From Roseivirga misakiensis (GTDB taxonomy: Bacteria; Bacteroidota; Bacteroidia; Cytophagales; Cyclobacteriaceae), in contig NZ_MDGQ01000005.1 in NCBI RefSeq assembly GCF_001747105.1, forward strand, positions 1,240,001 through 1,304,000: a stretch of 64,000 nucleotides of DNA, written 5' to 3'. This document shows positions 55,214 through 63,223 of the stretch, piece after piece (the stretch's first letter is position 1; each line of letters opens with the position of its first letter). The notes below the pieces were generated by a model that saw nothing but the letters and a program-made list of their open reading frames with translations, made no database searches and was not told the DNA's origin. A program made the translations under genes and the position numbers.

Positions 55214-56446
55214 TTAATAGAAGAAGATGTAAGAGATGATAACGGCAGCAATTACACCAACTAAGTCAGCTACAAGACCTGCCATTGCGGCATATCGTGA
55301 GTTTTTAATCTTTACTGCGCCAAAATAAACGGCTAATACATAGAATGTTGTTTCTGTAGAGCCTTGTAACACACTGGCAACTCTACCTGGAAAAGAGTCA
55401 ACACCAAAATTCGTATAGGTCTCTAGCATTGCCGCTCGGGCACCTGAACCGCTTAAGGGTTTCATCCAAGCCACAGGTAATGCATCTACGAAGTCAGTAT
55501 TAACACCAAGTAACTCGAAGAAAACTCTGAAAGCATCATTTACATAGTCCAATGCACCAGAGGCCCTGAAAACACCAATCGCCACTAAAATGCCCACTAA
55601 ATAGGGGATAATCTTGATCGCCACATTAAATCCATCCTTTCCGCCATCAATTAAGGCTTCATAGACATTAACCTTTTTTCTAGCGGCCATTACAATGAAT
55701 ATCAAAATGATGGACATTAGAATTACAGCGGCTAAGACATTAGAAATTGTGGTGACTTGCTCTTGGGGAATAGACTGAAAATAAAGTAGGGCAGCAACTA
55801 TGATCACAGTCAGCGTACCGATATAGCCTAAAATGATCTTGTTGAAAAGGTTGATTTTTTGAAAGATTGACACTGTAATTAGTCCAGCGATGGTCGAGAA
55901 ATAAGTGGCAAGCAAAATGGGGATAAAGATATCCGCAGGGTTGGCGGCTCCTTCGGTAGCCCTATAAGCCATAATGGACACTGGAATAAGCGTGAGACCC
56001 GAAGTATTGAGCACCAAAAACATGATTTGGGCATTGGAGGCTGTTTCTTTTACCGGATTTAGCTCTTGCAGCCCTTCCATTGTTTTTAGACCCAGTGGCG
56101 TTGCCGCATTGTCTAAGCCCAAGAAATTCATAGAGAAATTCATCAGCATCGGTCCAAAAACTGGGTGATCTTTTGGCACTTCTGGGAATATTTTTGTGAA
56201 TAGCGGACTAATAAATCGTGCCATTACAGCCACTACACCGCCTCGTTCGCCAATTCTCATAATGCCCATCCATAGCGTTAGTGCACCCGTCAGGCCAATC
56301 GAAATCTCGAAACCCGTTTTAGCCATATCGAAAGTGCTCTGAAGCATTTGTGGAAACACCTCAGTATCGCCGAAAAAGATCAGTCTAATCAAAGCAACCA
56401 CAAAAGCGATAATGAAGAAGCCGATCCAGATATAGTTAAGGGCCAT
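55214..56446 (-). CDS. SpmA/SpmB-like nucleoside-recognition membrane protein
   Basis: A 410-residue inner-membrane protein with about ten helices. It joins two Gate/nucleoside-recognition domains: the first has LTGALTLWMGIMRIGERGGV and FLGLDNAATPLGLKTMEGLQ, like SpmA, the second (about 230-410) has AWMKPLSGSGARAAMLETYT and GSTETTFYVLAVYFG, like SpmB. In spore-formers these are two genes needed for core dehydration; this organism is not expected to sporulate, so it is probably a transport-related protein. It overlaps no gene but lies 9 bp after rsmE. Confidence 0.9.
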   Translation of the reverse strand: MALNYIWIGFFIIAFVVALIRLIFFGDTEVFPQMLQSTFDMAKTGFEISIGLTGALTLWMGIMRIGERGGVVAVMARFISPLFTKIFPEVPKDHPVFGPMLMNFSMNFLGLDNAATPLGLKTMEGLQELNPVKETASNAQIMFLVLNTSGLTLIPVSIMAYRATEGAANPADIFIPILLATYFSTIAGLITVSIFQKINLFNKIILGYIGTLTVIIVAALLYFQSIPQEQVTTISNVLAAVILMSIILIFIVMAARKKVNVYEALIDGGKDGFNVAIKIIPYLVGILVAIGVFRASGALDYVNDAFRVFFELLGVNTDFVDALPVAWMKPLSGSGARAAMLETYTNFGVDSFPGRVASVLQGSTETTFYVLAVYFGAVKIKNSRYAAMAGLVADLVGVIAAVIISYIFFY

Positions 56447-56455
56447 AAGACAATC

Positions 56456-57145
56456 TTAAGCAAATAAATTTAAAATATGGGCAGTGGCTATACCTGCTGT
56501 CTCGGTTCTCAATCGACTTTGTCCTAATGAGACTTTCTGAAAACCGTTTTTTAAAGCAAAATCGACTTCCTCCGAATTAAAGTCTCCTTCTGGTCCAACT
56601 AGAACTAAATCAGTTCCAGTAACGAGGTCCTTTAAGGCCGTCGGATTCTCAAAATCAACAAAAGCAATGAATTTGGCACCATCATGTGGTTTAGTGACAA
56701 ACTTTTGAAACGGTTCGATTTCATCAATAACCGGGAGTGTTGCTTTGATTGATTGTTTCATCGCACTGATCGCCTTTTTCATTAACCGATCGGTTTTGAG
56801 CACCTTACGCTCAGAATTCTTACAAAGGACAAATGAGATTCTATCAATGCCTATTTCAACGGCTTTTTCAACAAACCACTCTGTCCTGTCTATATTTTTA
56901 GTGGGTGCAATAGCTATGTGCTTATAGCCATTTGTTGGAGGTGTTTGTTCCTGGCTAGTGATCTTAAACTCGCACTTTCGGAAATTATCATTTGAGATTA
57001 CAGCTTTGTAAAAAGTACCTTTCCCATCAATGATATTGATTTGGTCACCGATTTTAAGTCTGAGCACTTTTATAGCGTGTCTAGACTCTTCTGTATCTAA
57101 TTGATTAACGCCTTGCGTAATATCTGGCTGAAAAAATAATTGCAT
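56456..57145 (-). CDS. rsmE: 16S rRNA m3U1498 methyltransferase RsmE
   Basis: A 229-residue SPOUT methyltransferase that modifies 16S rRNA at U1498. The ATG at 57145 gives MQLFFQPDITQGVNQLDTEE, matching the family start; an upstream TTG would add five residues. Conserved parts are SRHAIKVLRLKIGDQI, KNIDRTEWFVEKAVEIGIDR, VGPEGDFNSEEVDFA and LGQSRLRTETAGI, the deep trefoil knot that binds SAM. It is 9 bp upstream of the SpmA/B-like gene on the same strand. Confidence 0.97.
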   Translation of the reverse strand: MQLFFQPDITQGVNQLDTEESRHAIKVLRLKIGDQINIIDGKGTFYKAVISNDNFRKCEFKITSQEQTPPTNGYKHIAIAPTKNIDRTEWFVEKAVEIGIDRISFVLCKNSERKVLKTDRLMKKAISAMKQSIKATLPVIDEIEPFQKFVTKPHDGAKFIAFVDFENPTALKDLVTGTDLVLVGPEGDFNSEEVDFALKNGFQKVSLGQSRLRTETAGIATAHILNLFA

Positions 57146-57272
57146 GACTTCAATCCACAAGATAAGTCAATTATTAAAGTAGAAGAGCCACTTTTGAAGA
57201 CTAATTTTGAGTCTTCCTCATAAAATACTTTTTCTCAAACCCAGTAATCGTTAATCAGCTATATTCGCTCTG

Positions 57273-58757
57273 GTGACTTTCAAAAAATACATATCGCCAA
57301 AAACTTACCGCACGGCGCAGTTACTCCTAAACATAGCGCTAATTATAGTATGGTATTTGGCCAATGACGGATTGGCTTTTTGGGACGATTACACTTACCT
57401 CAACTTTGCAGATCAGATTAACAAAGGGACATTTGAAATCACAACAAATCACTTTACAAGCAGAATAGGTCTACTTTATCCAGTGGCTTGGCTTACCGAT
57501 GTTTTTGGGGTAAATGAATATACAGCAGCGTTATATCCGTTTTTATGCAGCTTAATTATGCTCAATCTATTCTTCTGGGTTGGAGAAAGGTACGGGCATT
57601 GGATTGGTCTCATGACAGGCTTTCTCTTATTAGTCGACTATCATACCATCACATTTACGACCCATTTATTCCCGGAAATGCCTGTCGCCCTTGGTGTTTT
57701 TGGCGCCTTGTTTTGCTATGATATAGTCAACCGCAGGGAGGGAGATTACCGATTGCTAGCCCTTTTAACGGCAGCATTGATTTACGGTGCGTTTATCATC
57801 AAAACGAGCATGTTTATCGTTGGGCCATTGTTCGTTTACTTAGTCATCAATGATTTTCTGAGACGTCGTAACAAAGGCTATTGGTATATCACGGTGAGCT
57901 TATTACTCTTCTTTTTTCTCATTCATGGGTTCTGGTACAAAGAAATGTTCGGTGACTTTTTCTATCGTTTCAATAACATTTCGGATAACCACGAACCAAC
58001 GGTCAAGACATTTTTTGATAAAGACGCAACACAGCTTATTAAGCGCTTGACTTATCTGCCATTTCTTGCTTTTCTCCGAGGTGGTTTTTTTATTCCTTTA
58101 GGTTTTGCCCTCCCTGCCATTTTCAGCATCAAACGCTCTGATTGGAATTTGGATAAGCCCGAAAAGCTCTGGACTGTATCAGCTATCTTGATCTTCGTTT
58201 CATGGTGGTTTATTAGTACCAACTGGAAATACTATAGCCCTATGCCGGTAGAGACCCGGCACATCATGTTTGTCATTCCAATTTTATTAATGGCAGGGGC
58301 TTACTATTGGTCAGAAAAGGAGCTGTTTCAAAAACTTATTTCTGGGAAAGCAAAGTGGTTCATAGTTGCAGTGCTTTTAGTTATCCCAGTTTACAAGATT
58401 TTCAAGTCAAACGATAGGAATTTCTCAGAGCTGAGTCAGTTGATCACTACAGAATTCGTTAATGAATCAGAAGGGCAGAAGGTCATTGCTGATGGACTAG
58501 TGGCCTATGGATATCCTTACTTTTATGATTTTGAGGAAAGTAACGACGTGTTTGAGTGGTGGGTGGAATTGGATTTTGATCAAGTGAAAATTGGAGATTA
58601 TTTATTGGTGAATCCACCATTTCTCAACGATCGGTACGAAGAGCCTGGATATCTCAGTTTATTAAAAAACAGCATTTCAACTAAAGGCTGGATGTTAAAA
58701 GCTGTGGGCGATTATCGTGCTGTGGAACTCTATCAGATTGTTCCTATCGAACAATAG
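57273..58757 (+). CDS. Polytopic glycosyltransferase, GT39/ArnT-like
   Basis: A 494-residue membrane protein starting at GTG (57273). It has about nine hydrophobic helices in the first 370 residues, with the periplasmic GLAFWDDYTYLNFADQINKG after helix 1; the adjacent Asp pair is where PMT-type enzymes hold catalytic acids. Later segments are AWLTDVFGVNEYTAALYPFL and EMPVALGVFGALFCYD, and a soluble C-terminal part (about 385-494). It likely transfers sugars from a polyprenyl-phosphate donor to an envelope acceptor. Acceptor unknown; no cluster around it. Confidence 0.82.
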   Translation: MTFKKYISPKTYRTAQLLLNIALIIVWYLANDGLAFWDDYTYLNFADQINKGTFEITTNHFTSRIGLLYPVAWLTDVFGVNEYTAALYPFLCSLIMLNLFFWVGERYGHWIGLMTGFLLLVDYHTITFTTHLFPEMPVALGVFGALFCYDIVNRREGDYRLLALLTAALIYGAFIIKTSMFIVGPLFVYLVINDFLRRRNKGYWYITVSLLLFFFLIHGFWYKEMFGDFFYRFNNISDNHEPTVKTFFDKDATQLIKRLTYLPFLAFLRGGFFIPLGFALPAIFSIKRSDWNLDKPEKLWTVSAILIFVSWWFISTNWKYYSPMPVETRHIMFVIPILLMAGAYYWSEKELFQKLISGKAKWFIVAVLLVIPVYKIFKSNDRNFSELSQLITTEFVNESEGQKVIADGLVAYGYPYFYDFEESNDVFEWWVELDFDQVKIGDYLLVNPPFLNDRYEEPGYLSLLKNSISTKGWMLKAVGDYRAVELYQIVPIEQ

Positions 58758-58766
58758 AGCATAAAA

Positions 58767-58796
58767 AAAGCCTTCCCGAATATTCGAAAAGGCTTT
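58767..58796. terminator. Bidirectional hairpin terminator
   Basis: AAAGCCTT (58767-58774) pairs with AAGGCTTT (58789-58796), and the inner CGAATATTCG extends the stem. Upstream A-tract gives a T-run on the minus strand, so it suits the convergent 154-aa gene best. Confidence 0.8.
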
Positions 58797-58814
58797 GTCT
58801 ATATTTTAAAGTAA

Positions 58815-59279
58815 TTATCCGATTTTTCTTAATTGCTCTTCTCCAGCTTTCATCACTGCATAATCTTTCCATTCTGAAAACTCTTTTTCATCCAGAATTT
58901 GATCAGCAGGACCTACTTCAGGAGGAGAGAATGTAAAATCAGAATTCCACCATTCTCTAGCGTATTCTCTTGCTTTGTCTTTATCGATTTCAAATTGAGT
59001 GACCTGACCGTCACCAACTAGCCAAGGTTTATCCTTAGAGCTATACTTTTGGAAAATCATCGTTCTCATTTTGGTACCCATTTCGTCATTTTTTTCGAAA
59101 TGTGCTTTAGAATAAGCCACTGTTTCTGGCTCAATCATCTTGTTATCCCAAAACCTCTTTGATTTTATAATTTGTGCAGATGTAAGTAGATATCCCTCGC
59201 CAAATTCAAGCAAAGAGCCTTCTAATTCACACTGTCGGACTGGTTTCTTTTTCTTTTTTCCGAAACTGAATAATCCCAT
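58815..59279 (-). CDS. Uncharacterised 154-residue cytoplasmic protein
   Basis: A hydrophilic protein with no signal or membrane segment. It begins with MGLFSFGKKKKKPVRQCELE, a Lys-rich N-terminus. Then come LEFGEGYLLTSAQIIKSKRF, WLVGDGQVTQFEIDKDKARE and WNSDFTFSPPEVGPAD. I do not recognise a family. It ends near a bidirectional terminator. The 118 bp upstream (59280-59397) contain the 14-bp palindrome AATATTTAAATATT (59337-59350), which may be a regulatory site, but AT-rich palindromes are common. Confidence 0.75.
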   Translation of the reverse strand: MGLFSFGKKKKKPVRQCELEGSLLEFGEGYLLTSAQIIKSKRFWDNKMIEPETVAYSKAHFEKNDEMGTKMRTMIFQKYSSKDKPWLVGDGQVTQFEIDKDKAREYAREWWNSDFTFSPPEVGPADQILDEKEFSEWKDYAVMKAGEEQLRKIG

Positions 59280-59397
59280 AGTTGTATTTATATTTTGATT
59301 CTATTTTAACCGCGCGCAATATGGGAATAAAATCCCAATATTTAAATATTCACATCAGTATACGAGTGTAAACGATTTCTCGATACGAAAACTTGTC

Positions 59398-59655
59398 TTA
59401 AGGGGATTTTAGAGTGTCTATAAGGTCGATATACTGTCTCATGGCGTCCTCCTTAGCGGTGCCCGATAATTCGTTCCAAGCGTTATGTTTGGCCATCCCT
59501 TTAAAATCGAATCCCCCTGGAGCATCGTTGGTATTATCTCCTTCGGTAGCTTGTTTATAGAGCGAGTAGAGCTTTAGTAAATCCTGATTTGAAGGTCGCT
59601 CGGAAATCGTTTTTGACGCTTTAACAGCGTTTTCAAATGTTGTTTCTAATGACAT
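59398..59655 (-). CDS. Acyl-CoA-binding protein
   Basis: An 85-residue ACBP, which binds long-chain acyl-CoA in the cytoplasm. From the ATG at 59655 it begins MSLETTFENAVKASKTISER. Key parts are LLKLYSLYKQATEGD, the Tyr/Lys ligand region DFKGMAKHNAWNEL, and the ending YIDLIDTLKS. The length and four-helix pattern are normal for the family. Longer in-frame starts would reach into the divergent gene. It may connect to the nearby 3-hydroxybutyryl-CoA dehydrogenase. Confidence 0.93.
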   Translation of the reverse strand: MSLETTFENAVKASKTISERPSNQDLLKLYSLYKQATEGDNTNDAPGGFDFKGMAKHNAWNELSGTAKEDAMRQYIDLIDTLKSP

Positions 59656-59717
59656 ATGCCTATTTAGTCCTATATTTTCGACAAATTTATTGATTAAAGA
59701 GATCATTGTCTACTCGC

Positions 59718-60371
59718 ATGAAGAATAAGCCAAAAAGCTTTGCTGTTTTTGTCCTTTTTATATCGCTATTCCCAGTTTTGGCGCAAGGGCAAACTTATTC
59801 TTATTCAACTGATTATCAGGCTGGGGCCAAAATCAAATTAGTCAGCGCCCGCATGAACATTAGCAGTGAGCTGGTCAGTACTTCCGATGCCAGCTCAGAA
59901 GTAGGCTATCAGTTTGGTGGTTTTTTTAGGGTTAACATAAACAAAGTCTTCGTTGAGGCAGATTTGCTTTATTCGAAAATTAAAACACAGTTGGTGTTCA
60001 ATGATTTTGACGGCATTGTTGGCTTCGATCCGTTAGCGGAATTTGAGTTTAATACGATAGAAATTCCATTGAGTATCGGCTATAGAATTGGCAATCTTCG
60101 GCTTTTCATGGGCCCATCAATTAGCAATCTGGTTTCTGGCCAACGATCGTTTTTAAATGAAATTGAGAAGGTCACCGATGAATACAATCGCACAAACCTC
60201 ATGTGGCATTGGGGAATTGGGGGTGATTTTCAGCGTATTTTTATTGATATCAATTACGAATCGGGCCTAAGTAAAACAGGGGAGAGCCTGACTAATTTGA
60301 TAGGCCGAGAATTTATACCAAGACAGCGACAGTGGGTTTTCAGTGTAGCCTTGAATTTACTCAGGGACTAA
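59718..60371 (+). CDS. Outer-membrane beta-barrel protein (porin family-like)
   Basis: A 217-residue protein from the ATG at 59718, before a signal peptide (FAVFVLFISLFPVLAQGQ). The mature part alternates polar and hydrophobic residues in short strands (GYQFGGFFRVNINKVFVEAD, FNTIEIPLSIGYRIGNLRLF, MGPSISNLV, WGIGGDFQRIFIDINYESGL) and ends QWVFSVALNLLRD. This is the pattern of the small PorT/OmpW-like Bacteroidota barrels. No partner is known. It overlaps the convergent lipoprotein gene by 11 bp. Confidence 0.85.
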   Translation: MKNKPKSFAVFVLFISLFPVLAQGQTYSYSTDYQAGAKIKLVSARMNISSELVSTSDASSEVGYQFGGFFRVNINKVFVEADLLYSKIKTQLVFNDFDGIVGFDPLAEFEFNTIEIPLSIGYRIGNLRLFMGPSISNLVSGQRSFLNEIEKVTDEYNRTNLMWHWGIGGDFQRIFIDINYESGLSKTGESLTNLIGREFIPRQRQWVFSVALNLLRD

Positions 60372-60744
60372 TTTTTCTGACCCAATAGCTCGAATCATCA
60401 TCTCTTTGAAGAGAATCTAAATTGATGACAGTAAAAACGAGATGGAGTGAGCTAAGGCCAGCCTGATTATATACCGTTACTTTATCATCCTCTTCTTTAA
60501 AACTCATTCTTTGGATGATGTCGCCACCGCCAACAAGAATATTCACTTCTCCACCTACTAAAAACTCTACCCATTCATCACAGTTCATTTCTGGGTTATT
60601 GGTGTTGTCGCAGCCTGGAATAGAATGGACGTATGTAGGCTCATCTAATTGTAAGAATTCATCCGGATTGGTTTGTTCTTCCTCGCATGCGTTGAAAGTA
60701 AGAACAATAAGAAGGCTGAAAAAGTAAGGGATATATTGCTTCAT
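60361..60744 (-). CDS. Small lipoprotein of unknown function
   Basis: A 127-residue lipoprotein from the ATG at 60744, with signal MKQYIPYFFSLLIVLTFNAC (Cys20) and CEEEQTNPDE after it, an acidic run typical of surface-exported lipoproteins. The remainder is beta-rich, with GCDNTNNPEMNCDEWVEFLV and two mature Cys that could pair. I do not recognise a family. It overlaps the end of the barrel gene by 11 bp. Confidence 0.75.
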   Translation of the reverse strand: MKQYIPYFFSLLIVLTFNACEEEQTNPDEFLQLDEPTYVHSIPGCDNTNNPEMNCDEWVEFLVGGEVNILVGGGDIIQRMSFKEEDDKVTVYNQAGLSSLHLVFTVINLDSLQRDDDSSYWVRKISP

Positions 60745-60838
60745 AGTACAATTGACACGGTTGGACCTTAAATAGTTGCAAAGAAAAGCCACTTCGAACT
60801 ACAACGAAGTGGCTTTAAGTTTATCGTAGGCCGAAGGA

Positions 60839-61729
60839 TTACTTCTTGAACTGATCTGAGACAATCAATTCTTTAGTACCGTGCCCCCAAGAGTAGAAGC
60901 CTTCGCCAGATTTTACTCCAAGGTATCCCGCAGTCACCATATTTACCAATAGTGGGCAAGGTGCATATTTAGGGTTACCAAAGCCTTCGTATAGTACGTT
61001 CATGATCGACAGGCAAATATCTAAACCGATAAAATCAGCTAGTTGAAGTGGCCCCATTGGGTGAGCCATACCAAGTTTCATAACCGTATCAATTTCCTCA
61101 ACACCAGCTACGCCTTCATGTAAAGAAATGATCGCCTCGTTGATCATCGGCATCAGAATCCGGTTGGCAATAAAGCCTGGGTAATCGTTCACTTCGGTTG
61201 GTACTTTACCCAATTTCTTAGATGTTTCCATAATCAAGGCAGTGACCTCGTCAGAAGTCGCATAACCACGGATTACTTCTACCAGCTTCATTACGGGTAC
61301 AGGGTTCATAAAGTGCATACCAATCACTTTATCAGGTCTTTTTGTTACCGCACCAATTTTGGTAATGGGGATAGAAGAGGTGTTAGAAGCTAGGATACAA
61401 GAAGGTTTGGTAAACGCCTCTAGATCTTCAAAGATTTTGAGTTTGATGTTTACATTTTCAGTTGCAGCTTCTACCACTAAGTCGGCCTCAGCCACACCCG
61501 ATTTCAAATCTGTGTGGGTTGTAATATTGTCTAAAGTGGCAGTTTTGGTGGCTTCATCAATCTTTTCCTTAGCTACCATTCTATCCAAGTTTTTTCCGAT
61601 TGTTTTCAAGGCCCTATCCAGTGCATCTTGTGAAATATCGACAAGGTTTACCTTAAATCCATTTTGTGCAAAAACATGGGCGATACCATTTCCCATTGTT
61701 CCTGAACCTATTACTGAAATTTGCTCCAT
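60839..61729 (-). CDS. 3-hydroxybutyryl-CoA dehydrogenase
   Basis: A 296-residue enzyme that interconverts 3-hydroxyacyl-CoA and 3-oxoacyl-CoA with NAD(P). The Rossmann motif is VIGSGTMGNGIAHVFAQNGF (about 5-24). Catalytic His is in GMHFMNPVPVMKLVEVI, with Ser and Asn in LASNTSSIPITK and later EVNDYPGFIANRILMPMINE. The length is typical of the stand-alone PaaH/Hbd-type. It likely serves fatty-acid or butyrate/PHB-type metabolism. It faces cutC, 85 bp away from its start. Confidence 0.94.
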   Translation of the reverse strand: MEQISVIGSGTMGNGIAHVFAQNGFKVNLVDISQDALDRALKTIGKNLDRMVAKEKIDEATKTATLDNITTHTDLKSGVAEADLVVEAATENVNIKLKIFEDLEAFTKPSCILASNTSSIPITKIGAVTKRPDKVIGMHFMNPVPVMKLVEVIRGYATSDEVTALIMETSKKLGKVPTEVNDYPGFIANRILMPMINEAIISLHEGVAGVEEIDTVMKLGMAHPMGPLQLADFIGLDICLSIMNVLYEGFGNPKYAPCPLLVNMVTAGYLGVKSGEGFYSWGHGTKELIVSDQFKK

Positions 61730-61814
61730 TTTATTTTTCTAGTTTTCCTAAACGCAAATATAAAAGCAACAACGGCAATTATTGTTTAGCTTCGAACTTA
61801 TTGAACAGGACGAA

Positions 61815-62477
61815 ATGAGAAAACTTGAAGTCTGTGCCAATTCTATCGAATCTGCCTTGAATGCGCAGAACGGTGGGGCAGATAGAATAGAATTATGTAT
61901 GGAGCTTTCAGTTGGCGGTTTGACACCCAGCAAAGGAACAATTCAGCTAGCCATGGAATTACTTGAAATCCCTGTTTATGTATTGATTAGGCCTAGATCT
62001 GGCGATTTCCATTATTCAAAATTGGAGTTAGAGGTAATGAAAGAAGACATTTTGTTTTGTACCCAAGCTGGATGCCACGGAGTTGTGTTTGGAGCTTTAC
62101 ATGCCGATCGTCGAATAGATCAGTCCGCAACTGAACTTTTGATGGATGCAGCCGGCTATATGGATGTTACTTTTCACCGAGCGTTCGATGTAGTGCCAAA
62201 TTACTTTGAAGCAATGGACACCCTGAGAGACCTTGGCGTTCAGCGGATATTGACTGCTGGTGGTCAAGGCAATTGTAGTGATAACATTGAAACCTTAGGC
62301 GAACTGGTAGAAGAGGCCGAAGACGATTTAATTATTATGCCAGGCGGTGGACTTCGGCCAGAAAATTTAGATCTGCTCAAAGAAACTGGCGCCTTGGAGT
62401 ACCATAGTTCCGCCATTATTAATGGACCCTATACTGACCTGAAAATAGTCAGAAAACTAAAAAAGGGAATGCTATAA
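61815..62477 (+). CDS. cutC: CutC family protein
   Basis: A 220-residue TIM-barrel protein from the ATG at 61815, MRKLEVCANSIESALNAQNG. Family parts are NGGADRIELCMELSVGGLTP, VYVLIRPRSGDFHYS, GVVFGALHAD, VTFHRAFDV and RILTAGGQGN, with IIMPGGGLRPENL. It has been linked to copper homeostasis, but its direct role is debated. It is slightly shorter than the Escherichia coli protein (248). The N-terminus fits the family. Confidence 0.94.
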   Translation: MRKLEVCANSIESALNAQNGGADRIELCMELSVGGLTPSKGTIQLAMELLEIPVYVLIRPRSGDFHYSKLELEVMKEDILFCTQAGCHGVVFGALHADRRIDQSATELLMDAAGYMDVTFHRAFDVVPNYFEAMDTLRDLGVQRILTAGGQGNCSDNIETLGELVEEAEDDLIIMPGGGLRPENLDLLKETGALEYHSSAIINGPYTDLKIVRKLKKGML

Positions 62478-62485
62478 ATTAGGCA

Positions 62486-63199
62486 TTATTGCTCACCCCA
62501 GAGTGATAATTCGTGCACTACTTGAACGATTAGAAGGCTGTCACTTCCTTTATTTGCCTCAGTTATGTTTTTCAAAGCAAAGTAACCATCCATAAGGCGA
62601 TTGATCTTATTAATAGCCACATTACTGTACAAAACAGCCCGATTGGCAGGTGTGCCGCCAACCCTTTTGTTGAGCTGATCTTCAATGTCATAAAACTCCT
62701 CGACGAGCTCGTTAATCATCATTTTTCGTTGAATCCGGCTCTGATTATTTCTAAAGTGCATCTGAATCCTCGATTTGAGGGTATCATTTTTAATGGAGGC
62801 ATAATATTGACTATTGAGCTTTTCGTACTGTGGAGAAATAAAAACCCATGGTGTCAAACCAATCACAGCATTGTCATTAATCAAACCCATTAAAGCGTCT
62901 CCGTTGGTTCTGTTGGCAACCTGCATCAAAGAGTCAATGACCGATAGTTTTTGAATATGTCCAGTGATGTATCCCTGACCTGTTTCAGGGTCAAAAACGC
63001 TATTAAGCTCGTAGTTAAACTTGCCTTGGTTTTCCAGTAAATCAGCATGAAACCCTTTTAGGCTTCTTAGGTAATTTCGTTCTTGCGCCCGCTTATCTTT
63101 AATGCCATCAAAATAAAAGGCACCAAAAACACTTAAAAAAATCAGTATCGCTTCGCCAATCCAACGGCCCAATGGTTTACGGTCTCTTCTTCTAGACAT
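62486..63199 (-). CDS. Uncharacterised membrane-anchored protein
   Basis: A 237-residue protein with an N-terminal Arg-rich segment (MSRRRDRKPLGRWIGEAI) and one helix (LIFLSVFGAFYFDGI). The rest is a helical domain, with RNYLRSLKGFHADLLENQGK, SQYYASIKNDTLKSRIQMHF and MMINELVEEFYDIEDQLNKR. It resembles the small membrane proteins of the DUF6090-type seen in Bacteroidota, though I am not certain. It lies 24 bp after the nuclease/phosphatase gene on the same strand. Confidence 0.78.
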   Translation of the reverse strand: MSRRRDRKPLGRWIGEAILIFLSVFGAFYFDGIKDKRAQERNYLRSLKGFHADLLENQGKFNYELNSVFDPETGQGYITGHIQKLSVIDSLMQVANRTNGDALMGLINDNAVIGLTPWVFISPQYEKLNSQYYASIKNDTLKSRIQMHFRNNQSRIQRKMMINELVEEFYDIEDQLNKRVGGTPANRAVLYSNVAINKINRLMDGYFALKNITEANKGSDSLLIVQVVHELSLWGEQ

Positions 63200-63223
63200 A
63201 TCTGAAATTTACTAAAATGGTCT

